DNA from: Marinobacter sediminum
Lineage (GTDB): Bacteria; Pseudomonadota; Gammaproteobacteria; Pseudomonadales; Oleiphilaceae
NCBI RefSeq assembly: GCF_016820575.1
Contig: NZ_JAEMQH010000006.1
Coordinates: forward strand, 2,984 to 63,783
DNA: 60,800 nucleotides
Direction: 5' to 3'
Part shown: piece after piece, positions 48,104 through 58,958 of the stretch
How the letters are laid out: every line of letters begins with the position of its first letter
Numbering within the stretch: the first letter of the stretch is position 1
Program-made: the position numbers and the translations under genes
The notes under the pieces: model-generated
What the model was told of the DNA's origin: nothing
Database searches by the model: none
Seen by the model: only the letters and a program-made list of their open reading frames with translations

Positions 48104-48937
48104 TTACTCGTCGCCCATCAGGCCGAAGGTGATAACGCTGGTCAGTGACCGGTCTTCCCGTTTCAGAACGTCAGCCACGAACTCACCGTCTTCGTTGAAC
48201 GCCTCGCTGTCAGGGAAGTTGGTCTTCAACAGGGCAATGGCATCCCGCGCACCTTTCTTCAGATCCAGGAAGCGGAAAGTCTCTGCCAGAATGATCAGGG
48301 CCTCTTCAACCACCGGTGACGTCGGGTAATTTTCAACCACGTAGCGTGCCCGGTTGTTGGCAGCGATGTAGGCTTCACGTTTGATGTAGTAACGGGCTGC
48401 GTGCAGTTCCAGTGCCGCCATTCTGTTCCGGATGGCAATCATCCGCTGGCGGGCATCGGCCACGTACTCGCTGTCCGGGTAACGGTTCAGCAGTTCTGAA
48501 AAGTCCCGAAAGGCCTGGGTTTGCTCGCCAGGATCCCGCGCAGAGACATCGACCGGGAAGTAGCGGGCCGCCAGGCCAAGGTCGAGGTTGTAAGAGGCCA
48601 GCCCGCGCATGAACAAGGCATAATCGGCGTGCTCGCTCTGCGGGTTCAGGCGGAGGAAGCGGTCGGCCGCGGCTCGGGCACCTTCCAGATCAAGATTCTG
48701 GAAGCGGGCGTAGATCAGGTCCAGCTGAGCCTGCTCGGCATAGCGCCCGAACGGATAATAGGTTTCCAGTGCGTCGAGATTTTCCTCGGCTTCGTTGAAA
48801 TTGCCCGAGTTCATGGCCTCCCGGGCATTCTCGTAATAGGTCTCTTCCGGCAGTACTTCTTCCTGCTTGTTGGAGGCGCAGGCACTGACCAAAACCATCA
48901 GAGTGGTCAGTAGCAATAAACGGACAACTGATCTCAT
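48104..48937 (-). CDS. bamD: Outer membrane assembly lipoprotein BamD
   Basis: BamD is the essential lipoprotein partner of BamA in outer membrane protein insertion. The 277-aa protein has a signal peptide and lipobox LVSAC with Cys20, then TPR repeats; YYENAREAMNSGNF, LETYYPFGRYAEQAQLDLIYA and FPVDVSARDPG are family signatures. It is convergent with nadE and divergent from rluD, the standard arrangement. Confidence 0.97.
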   Translation of the reverse strand: MRSVVRLLLLTTLMVLVSACASNKQEEVLPEETYYENAREAMNSGNFNEAEENLDALETYYPFGRYAEQAQLDLIYARFQNLDLEGARAAADRFLRLNPQSEHADYALFMRGLASYNLDLGLAARYFPVDVSARDPGEQTQAFRDFSELLNRYPDSEYVADARQRMIAIRNRMAALELHAARYYIKREAYIAANNRARYVVENYPTSPVVEEALIILAETFRFLDLKKGARDAIALLKTNFPDSEAFNEDGEFVADVLKREDRSLTSVITFGLMGDE

Positions 48938-49024
48938 GCCGGATTCCCGTATAATGTCGATAAGTTCAAAAGAGCCGCCATTGTAGCGGGGAAGAAGCCG
49001 CGTGTGCAGACTGTGCTTCTTTCT

Positions 49025-49053
49025 TTGAAAAAATGTTTGAAAGATTGTTTAAA
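49025..49053 (+). promoter_or_regulatory. Promoter candidate for rluD-pgeF
   Basis: In the AT-rich bamD-rluD gap TTGAAA (49025-49030) and TTTAAA (49048-49053) are 17 bases apart. Other AT-rich hexamers nearby could serve equally. Confidence 0.35.
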
Positions 49054-49095
49054 AATTTTCTGTAAAACGTAACACACACCGGCCCTGGGGGCTTA

Positions 49096-50073
49096 ATGTC
49101 ATCTGATAATCGAATTACCGCCAGTTTTCTGGTTCCGCCAGAGCTGAGTGACCGGCGTTTGGATCAGGCCGCGGCTGACCTGATGCCCGAGCATTCCCGT
49201 TCGCGATTGCAAAACTGGATCAAGAGTGGCGCGCTGACCGTTAATGGTGAGAAACGCAGGCCGCGGGATAAGGTCATGCTTGATGACCGCCTGGAGCTGG
49301 ATGCCGAGCCCGAGGCCCAGGTGAGCTGGCAGGCCGAGGAAATCACGCTGGATATCGTCTACGAAGACGAACACCTTCTGGTGATCAACAAGCCGGCTGG
49401 CCTGGTGGTGCACCCGGCCGCGGGCCACGCCGATGGCACCCTGGTGAATGCGCTGCTTAACTACGCACCGGAAGTGGAGAACCTGCCCCGGGCCGGAATC
49501 GTGCACCGTCTGGACAAAGATACGTCGGGGGTCATGGTGGCGGCGCGCAGTCTGGTTGCCCACACCTCCCTGGTGGACCAGTTGCAGACCCGGACCATGG
49601 GTCGAGAATACGATGCCGTGGTGGTTGGTACCCTGACCGGCGGGGCAACTGTGGACGCACCGATTAGCCGTCATCCCCGTGAGCGCAAGAAAATGGCGGT
49701 GGTTCCCAGTGGCAAGTCTGCCGTGACGCACTATCGGCTGGTTGAGCGGTTTGCCGCGCACACGCACATTCGTTGCAAGCTGGAGAGTGGCCGTACTCAT
49801 CAGATTCGGGTTCACATGGCCCATGTGAAGCATCCCCTGGTGGGCGATCCAATGTACGGCGGTCGCCTGCGCTTGCCCAAAGGCACTACCGAAGAGCTTC
49901 GGCAAGCTCTTGCGGCTTTCAACCGGCAAGCCTTGCACGCCCGTCAGCTCACCCTTGAACACCCTGAAACTGGAGAGACTATGTCCTGGGAGGTACCCGT
50001 GCCCGAGGACATGGTGGAGTTGATGACGGCGCTGCGAAAGCATGTCCACGATCTGGAAAACCATGACTTCTGA
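49096..50073 (+). CDS. rluD: 23S rRNA pseudouridine synthase RluD
   Basis: RluD makes pseudouridines 1911, 1915 and 1917 in helix 69 of 23S rRNA. The 325-aa protein has an N-terminal S4 domain (RSRLQNWIKSGALTVNG) and the catalytic motif GIVHRLDKDTSG with Asp140. Its 3' end overlaps the next gene. It is divergent from bamD, as in E. coli and Pseudomonas. Confidence 0.97.
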   Translation: MSSDNRITASFLVPPELSDRRLDQAAADLMPEHSRSRLQNWIKSGALTVNGEKRRPRDKVMLDDRLELDAEPEAQVSWQAEEITLDIVYEDEHLLVINKPAGLVVHPAAGHADGTLVNALLNYAPEVENLPRAGIVHRLDKDTSGVMVAARSLVAHTSLVDQLQTRTMGREYDAVVVGTLTGGATVDAPISRHPRERKKMAVVPSGKSAVTHYRLVERFAAHTHIRCKLESGRTHQIRVHMAHVKHPLVGDPMYGGRLRLPKGTTEELRQALAAFNRQALHARQLTLEHPETGETMSWEVPVPEDMVELMTALRKHVHDLENHDF

Positions 50074-50812
50074 GCTGGACCTGATCCGGCCCGACTGGCC
50101 TGCGCCTGATCGGGTTCGGGCGGCCAGTACCACCCGGCTCGGCGGTGTCAGCCAGCCGCCGTGGCATTCGCTGAACCTCGGAATTCATGTGCAGGACGAT
50201 TCGCAACACGTCACCGTGAATCGAAGTCGGCTGGCCGGCGAATTGGCACTTGAGCAGGGTGCCTTTGGCTGGTTGTCCCAGGTGCATGGCACAGACCTTG
50301 TGACCTTGCCGGTTGATGGCATTCCGGAGGCGGATGCCTCCACCACGACCCAGGCTGGGCAGGTGTGCGCCATCTTGACCGCCGACTGCTTGCCCGTGTT
50401 GCTCTGTGACCGAGCCGGTACGCAGGTGGCGGCTGCCCATGCCGGATGGCGTGGTCTTTGTGCCGGCATTCTGGAGCAGGTCATTGCCAGTTTCGCTGCG
50501 CCGGCAGCAGACATAATTGCCTGGCTGGGTCCGGCCATTGGCCCAAGACAGTTCGAGGTGGGGCCAGAGGTCCGGGACGCGTTTATGGTGACCGACGCTC
50601 GTGCCGCCGAGGCTTTTTCAGCATCCGGTGCCCGCCCTGGGCATTTCATGGCTGATATTTATTGCCTGGCCCGGCAACGGCTTGAAAAGGCGGGTGTCAC
50701 TGCTGTTTACGGCGGCGATCTATGCACCGCCTCCGATCCCCAACGATTCTACTCCTACCGCCGAGACGGCCAGACCGGTCGTATGGCAACCCTGATCTGG
50801 CTCGAGCCCTGA
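50063..50812 (+). CDS. pgeF: Peptidoglycan editing factor PgeF (YfiH/LACC1 family)
   Basis: PgeF is a laccase-domain protein that in E. coli helps keep L-Ser out of the peptidoglycan peptide; related enzymes act on purine nucleosides. The zinc-binding triad is visible as QVHGTD, ADCLPVLLCD and AAHAGWRG. From ATG 50063 (MTSELDLIRPDWPAP) it is 249 aa; ATG 50042 is in frame. It overlaps the rluD end, and rluD-pgeF-clpB is a conserved order. Confidence 0.93.
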   Translation: MTSELDLIRPDWPAPDRVRAASTTRLGGVSQPPWHSLNLGIHVQDDSQHVTVNRSRLAGELALEQGAFGWLSQVHGTDLVTLPVDGIPEADASTTTQAGQVCAILTADCLPVLLCDRAGTQVAAAHAGWRGLCAGILEQVIASFAAPAADIIAWLGPAIGPRQFEVGPEVRDAFMVTDARAAEAFSASGARPGHFMADIYCLARQRLEKAGVTAVYGGDLCTASDPQRFYSYRRDGQTGRMATLIWLEP

Positions 50813-50872
50813 AAACCCGTGGCCGTGTGGGATGATCCCGGTCAACTTCCTGATGGCTTCATGACCTAGCCG

Positions 50873-50900
50873 CTTGAAGTCCCCGCGCTTGCCCCTACAT
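50873..50900 (+). promoter_or_regulatory. Sigma-32 (RpoH) heat-shock promoter of clpB
   Basis: CTTGAA (50873-50878) and CCCCTACAT (50892-50900) are separated by 13 bases, a close match to the RpoH consensus CTTGAA-N13-17-CCCCAT. It lies about 80 bases upstream of clpB, a typical heat-shock gene. Confidence 0.8.
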
Positions 50901-50980
50901 TTAACTCAAAGCAGTGCGGAAGTTGGCCCAGCCCAGAGCTCGGCCGACATCCCGGACCTACGAATCGGGGAACAGAACCT

Positions 50981-53557
50981 ATGAGAATCGATAAGCTGAC
51001 CAGTCGGTTGCAGACCGCCCTTGCGGATGCTCAATCGCTTGCGGTGGGCAAGGATCACAACTTTATTGAACCGGTGCACCTGATGCAGGCACTTCTGGAT
51101 CAGGACGGCAGTGCCATTCAGCCGCTGCTGAAGCAGGCCGGGGCAGAGCCCGGGCGCATCCGCCAGGCCATTGCCCGTGAGCTTGAGCATCTGCCGGAAG
51201 TTCAGGGCTCGGCCGGGGATGTCTCCATGTCCAACGACATGGGGCGTCTGTTCAACATTGCGGACAAGCTTGCCCAAAAGCGCAAGGACCAGTTCATTTC
51301 CAGCGAACTGATGCTGCTGGCGGCCCTGGAGGATCGCGGTACGCTGGGGCGAGTGCTGCGCGAGCAGGGCGTCGACAAGGCCGCTTTGGAAAAGGCTATT
51401 GACGAGGCCCGCGGCGGCGACGCGGTGAACGACGCTGGCGCCGAGGAGAACAGGCAGGCGCTGTCAAAGTACACCATTGACCTGACCGAACGTGCCGAGG
51501 AGGGCAAGCTGGATCCGGTGATTGGCCGGGACGACGAGATTCGTCGCACTATTCAAGTGCTGCAGCGCCGGCGCAAGAACAACCCGGTGCTGATTGGTGA
51601 GCCCGGTGTTGGTAAGACCGCTATTGTAGAAGGCCTGGCCCAGCGCATCGTCAACGGTGAAGTACCCGACGGCCTGAAAGACAAAAAGGTGCTGTCTTTG
51701 GATATGGGCTCCCTGATTGCCGGTGCCAAGTTCCGGGGTGAGTTTGAGGAACGCCTGAAGGCGGTTCTGAATGAGCTGTCCAAACAGGAAGGGCAGATCA
51801 TCCTGTTTATTGATGAGATTCACACCATGGTAGGCGCCGGCAAGGCCGAGGGCTCTATGGACGCCGGCAATATGCTGAAGCCGGCGCTGGCCCGAGGTGA
51901 GCTGCACTGTGTCGGTGCCACCACCCTCGATGAATACCGAGAGAATATCGAGAAGGATGCCGCGCTTGAACGCCGGTTCCAGAAAGTGCTGGTCAGTGAG
52001 CCCAACGAGGAAGATACCATTGCCATCCTGCGGGGGCTGAAGGAGCGCTATGAGGTGCACCATGGGGTAGAGGTGACCGACGCCGCCATCATTGCCGCTG
52101 CCAAGCTGTCCCATCGGTATATCGCCGATCGGCAGCTGCCGGACAAGGCGATCGATCTCGTTGATGAGGCGGCCAGCCAGATTCGCATGGAAATGGACTC
52201 CAAGCCCGAACCCCTGGATCGCCTCGAGCGACGTCTGATCCAGCTTAAGATCGAGCGGGAAGCGCTGAAAAAGGAAACCGACCCGGCCTCCAAGAAGCGG
52301 CTGGAAGAATTGTCCGGTGTGATCACCAGTGTCGAGCGCGAATACGCTGATCTGGAAGAAGTCTGGAATACCGAGAAGGCGGCCTTGCACGGCTCCCAGA
52401 AGATCAAGAGTCGGCTGGAGCAGGCTCGGATTGATCTCGAAAACGCCCGCCGGGCTGGCGATCTGGGCAAGATGTCGGAGCTGCAGTATGGCCAGATTCC
52501 GGAGCTGGAACGTCAGCTGGATATGGCCAGCCAGGCCGAAATGATGGAGATGAAGCTGCTCCGCAACCGGGTTACCGAGGAGGAGATTGCCGAGATCGTC
52601 TCTAAGTGGACCGGCATTCCGGTGTCGAAGATGCTGGAAGGCGAGCGCGACAAGCTGATGCGCATGGAGGAGGCGCTGCACGATCGGGTCATTGGCCAGG
52701 ACGAGGCAGTGGAAGCCGTATCCAACGCCGTGCGCCGCTCCCGAGCAGGTTTGTCCGACCCCAACCGACCGAACGGTTCGTTCCTGTTTTTAGGTCCCAC
52801 CGGAGTGGGCAAGACCGAGTTGTGCAAGTCGCTGGCGTCGTTCCTGTTCGATACCGAGGAGGCCATGGTCCGCATCGACATGTCGGAGTTCATGGAGAAG
52901 CACTCCGTCGCCCGGCTGATCGGTGCTCCTCCGGGCTATGTCGGCTATGAGGAAGGTGGCTATCTGACCGAGGCCGTGCGTCGCAGGCCTTATTCGGTCC
53001 TGCTGCTGGATGAGGTGGAAAAGGCCCACCCGGACGTCTTCAACATCCTGTTGCAGGTGTTGGAGGATGGCCGTCTGACCGATGGTCAGGGCCGCACGGT
53101 GGACTTCCGGAACACCGTCATCGTGATGACCTCAAACCTCGGCTCGGACATCATTCAGCAGAAAGCCGGTGAAGAAAATTATGAATCCATGAAGGCGGCC
53201 GTGATGGAGGTGGTAGGCACCCATTTCCGGCCCGAATTCATTAACCGGGTCGACGAAGTGGTGGTGTTCCATCCGCTGGCAGAGAATCAGATCCAGGGCA
53301 TTGCCAAGATTCAGATCGAAGCGCTTGGCAAGCGCCTGAAGGATCAGGAGATGAGGCTGGAGCTGGACGATGCCGCGATGGAGTTGCTGGCGGAGGTTGG
53401 CTACGATCCGGTCTACGGTGCGCGGCCCTTGAAGCGTGCCATCCAGCGGATGATCGAGAACCCACTGGCACAGAAACTTCTGCGCGGAGATTTCGTGCCC
53501 GGGGATACTATCCTGGCCACGGTTCAGGATCACGAGCTGGTGTTTGCGAAGGCCTAA
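50981..53557 (+). CDS. clpB: ATP-dependent disaggregase ClpB
   Basis: ClpB works with DnaK to pull proteins out of aggregates. The 858-aa protein has the N domain ([18 protein letters not shown]), Walker A of AAA-1 GEPGVGKTA at ~206, the coiled-coil middle domain (about 410-525, with [13 protein letters not shown]), and Walker A of AAA-2 GPTGVGKTE at ~605. There is no ClpP-binding IGF loop, which separates it from ClpA/ClpX. A heat-shock promoter stands upstream. Confidence 0.98.
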   Translation: MRIDKLTSRLQTALADAQSLAVGKDHNFIEPVHLMQALLDQDGSAIQPLLKQAGAEPGRIRQAIARELEHLPEVQGSAGDVSMSNDMGRLFNIADKLAQKRKDQFISSELMLLAALEDRGTLGRVLREQGVDKAALEKAIDEARGGDAVNDAGAEENRQALSKYTIDLTERAEEGKLDPVIGRDDEIRRTIQVLQRRRKNNPVLIGEPGVGKTAIVEGLAQRIVNGEVPDGLKDKKVLSLDMGSLIAGAKFRGEFEERLKAVLNELSKQEGQIILFIDEIHTMVGAGKAEGSMDAGNMLKPALARGELHCVGATTLDEYRENIEKDAALERRFQKVLVSEPNEEDTIAILRGLKERYEVHHGVEVTDAAIIAAAKLSHRYIADRQLPDKAIDLVDEAASQIRMEMDSKPEPLDRLERRLIQLKIEREALKKETDPASKKRLEELSGVITSVEREYADLEEVWNTEKAALHGSQKIKSRLEQARIDLENARRAGDLGKMSELQYGQIPELERQLDMASQAEMMEMKLLRNRVTEEEIAEIVSKWTGIPVSKMLEGERDKLMRMEEALHDRVIGQDEAVEAVSNAVRRSRAGLSDPNRPNGSFLFLGPTGVGKTELCKSLASFLFDTEEAMVRIDMSEFMEKHSVARLIGAPPGYVGYEEGGYLTEAVRRRPYSVLLLDEVEKAHPDVFNILLQVLEDGRLTDGQGRTVDFRNTVIVMTSNLGSDIIQQKAGEENYESMKAAVMEVVGTHFRPEFINRVDEVVVFHPLAENQIQGIAKIQIEALGKRLKDQEMRLELDDAAMELLAEVGYDPVYGARPLKRAIQRMIENPLAQKLLRGDFVPGDTILATVQDHELVFAKA

Positions 53558-53563
53558 GCAGGG

Positions 53564-53600
53564 TGGGGGGGACGAATCGATGTTGATTCGGCCCCCATTT
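53564..53600 (+). terminator. Probable terminator after clpB
   Basis: GGGGG and GAATC in 53566-53578 pair with GATTC and CCCCC in 53585-53596, followed by ATTTATTTT. The stem has one internal mismatch region. It lies between convergent clpB and the DUF4124 gene. Confidence 0.6.
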
Positions 53601-53622
53601 ATTTTCTGAAGTCAGCAGTCTG

Positions 53623-54084
53623 TTAGCCTTCTTCAGGCCCGCAGTTCTCGGCGACGATCTCTTCAAATTGAACACGCTTCTCCGCGATCTCTTCTTGCGT
53701 TAAATACCGTTGCTCACCGTTTTCCTCAATCCGGATACGAGCATTTCTGGCCATTACGTCCAGATTGGCTTGGGCGGTCGAACAGTTGGCTGCGCGCTGT
53801 TTTTGACGGGCCTCCTCGGCGGCAGATTCACGTCGCTGCTCCGCTGCTTCCTGTTCGCGTTCTTCCAACGCATTGACCCGTTCTGTTGGGCTCGGACGGT
53901 TGGCGGATGCCGGTGAGGCGCTTCCTGACCGCACATTCACCTTTTCCGATTGCGCGCCGGTCGGCTGGCGGTCACCAAAGTGAGTCACTCCGTTCTCGTC
54001 AGTCCATTTGTACACAGAAGCGCCCATCGAGACACTTGGTAATACTGCCAGTAACAAGCTCAGCGTCAGGATATTCTTATTCAT
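53623..54084 (-). CDS. Exported DUF4124-domain protein
   Basis: From ATG 54084 (MNKNILTLSLLLAVLPSVSMG) the 153-aa protein has a signal peptide cleaved near residue 21, then the DUF4124 signature YKWTDENGVTHFGDRQP. The rest is a charged, probably coiled-coil region (NALEEREQEAAEQRRESA) with two cysteines near the end. DUF4124 proteins are common envelope proteins of unknown function in gammaproteobacteria. An in-frame ATG at 54126 adds residues with no signal-like character. Confidence 0.85.
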   Translation of the reverse strand: MNKNILTLSLLLAVLPSVSMGASVYKWTDENGVTHFGDRQPTGAQSEKVNVRSGSASPASANRPSPTERVNALEEREQEAAEQRRESAAEEARQKQRAANCSTAQANLDVMARNARIRIEENGEQRYLTQEEIAEKRVQFEEIVAENCGPEEG

Positions 54085-54299
54085 GAGTCCACTCATCATA
54101 GGTTTACTGCACCCGGTGCAGATCAAAAATCTGTGTGCCCGGATTTGTCTCGGTGTTAGTACGTATTCAAGGACATCATGCCACCGGTGTCAGTATTTTT
54201 CTTCCGTTTGGTTCAAAACTTCGCAAGACAATATCGCCCGGCGTCTTTTTCGAGGTGCGATCGGGGTGCGATGGAGGGACAATAAAGGCGTGACGGCTA

Positions 54300-54327
54300 T
54301 TGACAGGGAGTTTCCCGCTGTCAGAAT
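54300..54327 (+). promoter_or_regulatory. Promoter candidate of the ilvIHC operon
   Basis: A perfect TTGACA (54300-54305) is followed after 16 bases by CAGAAT (54322-54327). Transcription from here gives a leader of about 285 bases before ilvI. The segment 54085-54299 between this promoter and the DUF4124 gene shows no convincing gene. Confidence 0.55.
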
Positions 54328-54331
54328 TACC

Positions 54332-54368
54332 GATTGCCTGAGGACTGGGGTCAATACGGCAGGCAATC
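54332..54368 (+). promoter_or_regulatory. Leader hairpin 1 of ilvI
   Basis: GATTGCCTG (54332-54340) pairs perfectly with CAGGCAATC (54360-54368) across a 19-base loop. It lies at the predicted transcription start, so it could protect the 5' end or be an operator in DNA form. Confidence 0.5.
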
Positions 54369-54492
54369 CCGAGCGAGTAACCCCCGTTAATCACCACACT
54401 GAACGCACCGCGCTGTCGTCGCGGGATGGTTGTTGCTTACTTGCAACCCGTTGATTGGCCGTTCTCCGCAACCCTCAGGAGGGCGGCTGGCC

Positions 54493-54603
54493 ATGAGACA
54501 ACCTCTTATTAAGGTGTGGAGGAGCAGCCGGTTCCGCTTTCACAAGAAGCAGGGAAACCGTGAATCCAGGCAACCGGGTGTACCCCGGCTCATTCACTCG
54601 TAG
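54493..54603 (+). CDS. Possible 36-aa leader peptide ahead of ilvI
   Basis: An ATG at 54493 follows AGGAGG (54478-54483) at nine bases, a strong ribosome site for such a short frame. The frame runs 36 codons (MRQPLIKVWRSSRFRF..., seven Arg and three Lys) to TAG 54601-54603, 17 bases before the ilvI GTG. The ribosome site lies inside a stem (TGGCC 54456-54460 with GGCCA 54489-54493), and a two-tier hairpin at 54560-54597 covers the end of the frame. There is no run of Ile, Val or Leu codons, so classical attenuation is not supported. It could be chance. Confidence 0.35.
   Translation: MRQPLIKVWRSSRFRFHKKQGNRESRQPGVPRLIHS
54560..54597 (+). promoter_or_regulatory. Leader hairpin 2 just upstream of ilvI
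   Basis: An outer stem GTGAAT/ATTCAC (54560-54565, 54592-54597) encloses an inner stem CCGGG-TGTA-CCCGG region (54574-54588). It ends about 20 bases before the ilvI start and there is no T-run, so control of translation is more likely than termination. Confidence 0.5.
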
Positions 54604-54620
54604 GAAGAGGGTAGAAAATC

Positions 54621-56339
54621 GTGGAGTTATTGTCTGGCGCCGACATGCTCATTCGTTCCTTGCAAGATGAAGGGATCGAGTACGTTTACGGCTATCCGGG
54701 TGGTGCAGCCCTTCATATATATGACGCGCTGTTCAGGCAGGACAAGGTCAAACATATTCTGGTCAGGCATGAGCAGGCTGCGGTCCATATGGCCGACGGC
54801 TACGCCCGTGCGACCGGAAAACCAGGTACCGTCCTGGTGACCTCGGGTCCTGGAGCCACCAACACTATTACCGGCATTGCCACCGCCTTTATGGATTCCA
54901 TTCCCATGGTGGTGCTGTGCGGTCAGGTTGCGTCCACACTGATTGGCGAGGATGCCTTCCAGGAAACCGACATGATCGGTGTTTCCCGCCCGGTGGTTAA
55001 ACACAACCTCAGCGTGCGTCACCCGGAAGAAATTCCCGAGGTGATCCGCAAGGCCTATTATATTGCCGCCACAGGTCGCCCCGGCCCGGTTGTGGTTGAT
55101 ATCCCCAAGGATATGACCACACCGAACGAGCGTTACGAGTATTCGTACCCCAAAAAGGTCAAGCTGCGCTCCTACAACCCGGCCATTCGCGGCCACGCCG
55201 GTCAGATCAAGAAAGCGGTCGACATGATGCTGGCGGCCCGCCGCCCGATCATCTATGCCGGTGGCGGTGTCATTCTGGGTAAGGCCTCTGAGCAGCTGAC
55301 CGAATTGGTTCGCACTCTTGGTTACCCGATCACCAACACGCTCATGGGTATCGGCTGTTATCCGGCCAGCGACAAGCAGCACCTTGGCTGGCTGGGCATG
55401 CATGGCACTTACGAAGCCAACATGGCGATGCACCACTCGGACCTGATTCTCTGTGTCGGGGCGCGGTTTGACGACCGGGTCACCAATGCCACCGAGAAGT
55501 TCTGTCCGGGCGCCCGCATCATTCACATCGATATTGACCCGGCGTCCATCTCCAAAACGGTGGATGCTGACGTTCCCATCGTGGGGCCGGTTGATGCGGT
55601 GCTGAAAGAAATGCAGGCGCTGGTGAAAGAAAGCAAGGAAAAGCCGGACGCGGATGCGATTGCTGCCTGGTGGAAGCAGATCGACGAGTGGCGGGCCTTC
55701 CACGGCATGCGCTACGAAACCAGTGACGATGTGATCAAGCCCCAAGAAGTCATCGAGATGCTGTGCAGGCTCACCAACGGTGAAGCCTTCGTGACCTCCG
55801 ATGTGGGGCAGCACCAGATGTTTGCGGCTCAGTACTACAAGTTCGACAAACCCAATCGCTGGATCAACTCCGGTGGCCTGGGCACCATGGGCTTTGGATT
55901 GCCCGCGGCGATGGGCGTTAAATTGACGCACCCGGACGATGAAGTGCTGTGCATCACTGGTGAAGGCAGTATCCAGATGAATATTCAGGAGCTGTCCACC
56001 TGTAAGCAGTACAACCTCCCGGTGAAGATCATCAACCTCAACAACCAGGCCCTGGGCATGGTCAAGCAGTGGCAGGACATGAACTATGAGTCCCGTCACT
56101 CGCAGTCCTACATGGAGTCGCTGCCGGACTTTACCAAGCTGGCAGAGGCGTATGGCCATAAGGGCGTGGTGATCGACAAGAAAGCCGATCTGGAAACCAA
56201 GCTGAAAGAAGTGTTGGCGATGAAAGACGAGTTGGTGTTTGTCGACATCTACGTTGATCGCTTTGAGCACGTCTATCCGATGCAAGTAGCCCGCGGTTCC
56301 ATGAAGGACATGTGGCTCAGCAAAACGGAGAGGGTGTAA
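54621..56339 (+). CDS. ilvI: Acetolactate synthase large subunit
   Basis: This ThDP enzyme condenses pyruvate with pyruvate or 2-oxobutyrate in valine, leucine and isoleucine synthesis. The 572-aa protein starts at GTG 54621 ([13 protein letters not shown]) behind GAGGGTAG. It has [14 protein letters not shown], the catalytic glutamate in [15 protein letters not shown], and the ThDP/Mg motif as GEGSIQMN...LNN (Glu in place of the more common Asp). ilvH follows after two bases, so the pair is of the IlvIH type. Confidence 0.97.
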   Translation: MELLSGADMLIRSLQDEGIEYVYGYPGGAALHIYDALFRQDKVKHILVRHEQAAVHMADGYARATGKPGTVLVTSGPGATNTITGIATAFMDSIPMVVLCGQVASTLIGEDAFQETDMIGVSRPVVKHNLSVRHPEEIPEVIRKAYYIAATGRPGPVVVDIPKDMTTPNERYEYSYPKKVKLRSYNPAIRGHAGQIKKAVDMMLAARRPIIYAGGGVILGKASEQLTELVRTLGYPITNTLMGIGCYPASDKQHLGWLGMHGTYEANMAMHHSDLILCVGARFDDRVTNATEKFCPGARIIHIDIDPASISKTVDADVPIVGPVDAVLKEMQALVKESKEKPDADAIAAWWKQIDEWRAFHGMRYETSDDVIKPQEVIEMLCRLTNGEAFVTSDVGQHQMFAAQYYKFDKPNRWINSGGLGTMGFGLPAAMGVKLTHPDDEVLCITGEGSIQMNIQELSTCKQYNLPVKIINLNNQALGMVKQWQDMNYESRHSQSYMESLPDFTKLAEAYGHKGVVIDKKADLETKLKEVLAMKDELVFVDIYVDRFEHVYPMQVARGSMKDMWLSKTERV

Positions 56340-56341
56340 TC

Positions 56342-56833
56342 ATGCGTCGAATCATTTCTGTTTTGCTTGAAAACGAACCGGGTGCATTGTCCCGTGTTGT
56401 TGGCCTGTTCTCCCAGCGGAACTACAACATCGAAACGCTGACCGTGGCGCCGACCGAAGACGAGACTCTGTCCCGTCTGACCGTGACCACCACCGGGTCG
56501 GATAAGGTCATCGAGCAGATCACCAAGCAGCTCAACAAGCTGATTGAAGTGGTCAAGCTGGTGGACCTGACTGAAGGCTCCCACATCGAGCGCGAACTGA
56601 TGTTGGTCAAGCTGAAGGCCACCGGTTCCCAGCGGGCTGAGATCAAGCGTACCGTGGACATCTTTCGGGGCCAGATTGTTGACGTCACCAGTTCGGTTTA
56701 TACCGTTCAGCTGGCGGGTGACAGCGAGAAGCTCGACGGATTTATCCAGGCGGTTGGCACCTCCGGTGTCCTCGAAGTGGTGCGTACCGGTGTTTCGGGC
56801 ATTGCCCGCGGCGAAAAGGTTCTCAGCCTGTAA
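56342..56833 (+). CDS. ilvH: Acetolactate synthase small regulatory subunit
   Basis: IlvH activates the large subunit and gives valine feedback inhibition. From ATG 56342 (MRRIISVLLENEPGALSRVVGLF) behind GGAGAGG it is 163 aa. An N-terminal ACT domain (to ~77) with NIETLTVAPT and the C-terminal ACT-like domain (RELMLVKLKA...) are both complete. An in-frame ATG at 56312 lies inside ilvI and is rejected. Confidence 0.97.
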   Translation: MRRIISVLLENEPGALSRVVGLFSQRNYNIETLTVAPTEDETLSRLTVTTTGSDKVIEQITKQLNKLIEVVKLVDLTEGSHIERELMLVKLKATGSQRAEIKRTVDIFRGQIVDVTSSVYTVQLAGDSEKLDGFIQAVGTSGVLEVVRTGVSGIARGEKVLSL

Positions 56834-56853
56834 CGGCTATTGATACGAATTGA

Positions 56854-57915
<1,062 letters not shown>

Positions 57916-57942
57916 TCGGGTTTCTGACTAGTTCTTGAGAAG

Positions 57943-57966
57943 CGCGGCCCGGGTGGCCGCGTTTTT
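57943..57966 (+). terminator. Intrinsic terminator after ilvC
   Basis: CGCGGCC (57943-57949) pairs with GGCCGCG (57955-57961), followed by TTTTT. A TATACT -10 (57971-57976) right after it may start pssA transcription. Confidence 0.88.
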
Positions 57967-58005
57967 CGTATATACTCCGCCCAAACGCTTTCCGGAGTAA
58001 TGGGA

Positions 58006-58857
58006 ATGACTGACGAAAGAAAGAATGCCGAAACCGACGCCCAGAACGTGTCGTCGGAGAAAAAACACGAACAGGTTTCCGAATATGAAGTGGAAGCCGG
58101 TGAGGTGGTTGAAGAGGAGCTGGTAGAGGGAGCCCCGGTTCGCCGCAAGGGCATCTACCTTTTGCCGAACGCGCTCACGACAGCGTCCCTGTTTTCGGGT
58201 TTTTACGCCATCGTGTCTGCGGCCAATGGCATGTTCGATAACGCGGCTATCGCGATTTTCGTGTCCATGATTCTCGACGGGCTTGATGGCCGCGTCGCGC
58301 GCATGACCAACACCCAAAGCAAATTCGGTGAAGAATACGATTCCTTGGCCGACATGGTGGCATTTGGTGTGGCACCCGGTTTGGTGGCGTTTTTCTGGTC
58401 TCTTAATGGCCTGGGTAAAGTAGGCTGGGCTATAACCTTTATCTATGTGGCTGGCGCTGCCCTCCGTTTGGCACGCTTCAACACCCAGATTGGCTCCGTC
58501 GACAAGAAGTTCTTTGTCGGCCTGGCAAGTCCGGCTGCGGCTGCGTGCGTCGCTGGTCTGGTGTGGTGTTTCCACGAATTCGAGCCGTCCTCCTGGCTGA
58601 CGCTGCTGACGATTATTGTGGTCGGTGGTACCGGCGTGATGATGGTCAGCAACATCCTGTACCGCAGTTTCAAGGATCTGGATATGCGTGGACGAGTGCC
58701 ATTTGCGGCGATCCTGCTCGTGGTTCTGATCTTTGTCGTGATCGCGCTTGACCCAGCGACCGTACTATTCACCGGGTTCTTGTTGTATGCACTGTCAGGT
58801 CCGGTGCGGGCGCTGTTCAGAGGCAAGCCCAAGCGTAGCTCGGAGGAATCTGCGTAA
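58006..58857 (+). CDS. pssA: CDP-diacylglycerol-serine O-phosphatidyltransferase
   Basis: PssA makes phosphatidylserine, the precursor of phosphatidylethanolamine. The 283-aa membrane protein of the CDP-alcohol phosphatidyltransferase family has the full motif DG-X2-AR-X8-G-X3-D-X3-D at Asp94, Gly95, Arg99, Gly108, Asp112 and Asp116. An acidic ~45-residue N-terminal tail precedes LLPNALTTASLFSGF. ATG 58006 has GGAG at eight bases; ATG 58000 has it only two bases away. This is the membrane-type (class II) enzyme, unlike E. coli PssA. ilvC-pssA neighbours are common in Pseudomonas relatives. Confidence 0.95.
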   Translation: MTDERKNAETDAQNVSSEKKHEQVSEYEVEAGEVVEEELVEGAPVRRKGIYLLPNALTTASLFSGFYAIVSAANGMFDNAAIAIFVSMILDGLDGRVARMTNTQSKFGEEYDSLADMVAFGVAPGLVAFFWSLNGLGKVGWAITFIYVAGAALRLARFNTQIGSVDKKFFVGLASPAAAACVAGLVWCFHEFEPSSWLTLLTIIVVGGTGVMMVSNILYRSFKDLDMRGRVPFAAILLVVLIFVVIALDPATVLFTGFLLYALSGPVRALFRGKPKRSSEESA

Positions 58858-58866
58858 GGTAATGAG

Positions 58867-58889
58867 TCCCGGGTCTCTGTGGCCCGGGA
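58867..58889 (+). terminator. Hairpin after pssA
   Basis: TCCCGGG (58867-58873) pairs with CCCGGGA (58883-58889). The following ATTAAAAG has no T-run, so it may stabilise the 3' end rather than terminate. Confidence 0.45.
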
Positions 58890-58958
58890 ATTAAAAGCGG
58901 AACCTCCGGTCAACCCTACCAGCGCCCGATGCCCGGGCGACTTGAGCGGAGAGTTTCG

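Noticed and set aside
54127..54454. 148-codon plus-strand frame upstream of ilvI
   Set aside because: It begins inside the antisense of the DUF4124 gene, crosses the predicted ilv promoter and shows no protein-like composition.
54493..54603. Classical ilv attenuator with branched-chain codon run
   Set aside because: The short frame lacks consecutive Ile/Val/Leu codons and no terminator T-run follows the hairpins.
54627..56285. 552-codon minus-strand frame inside ilvI
   Set aside because: Antisense shadow of ilvI.
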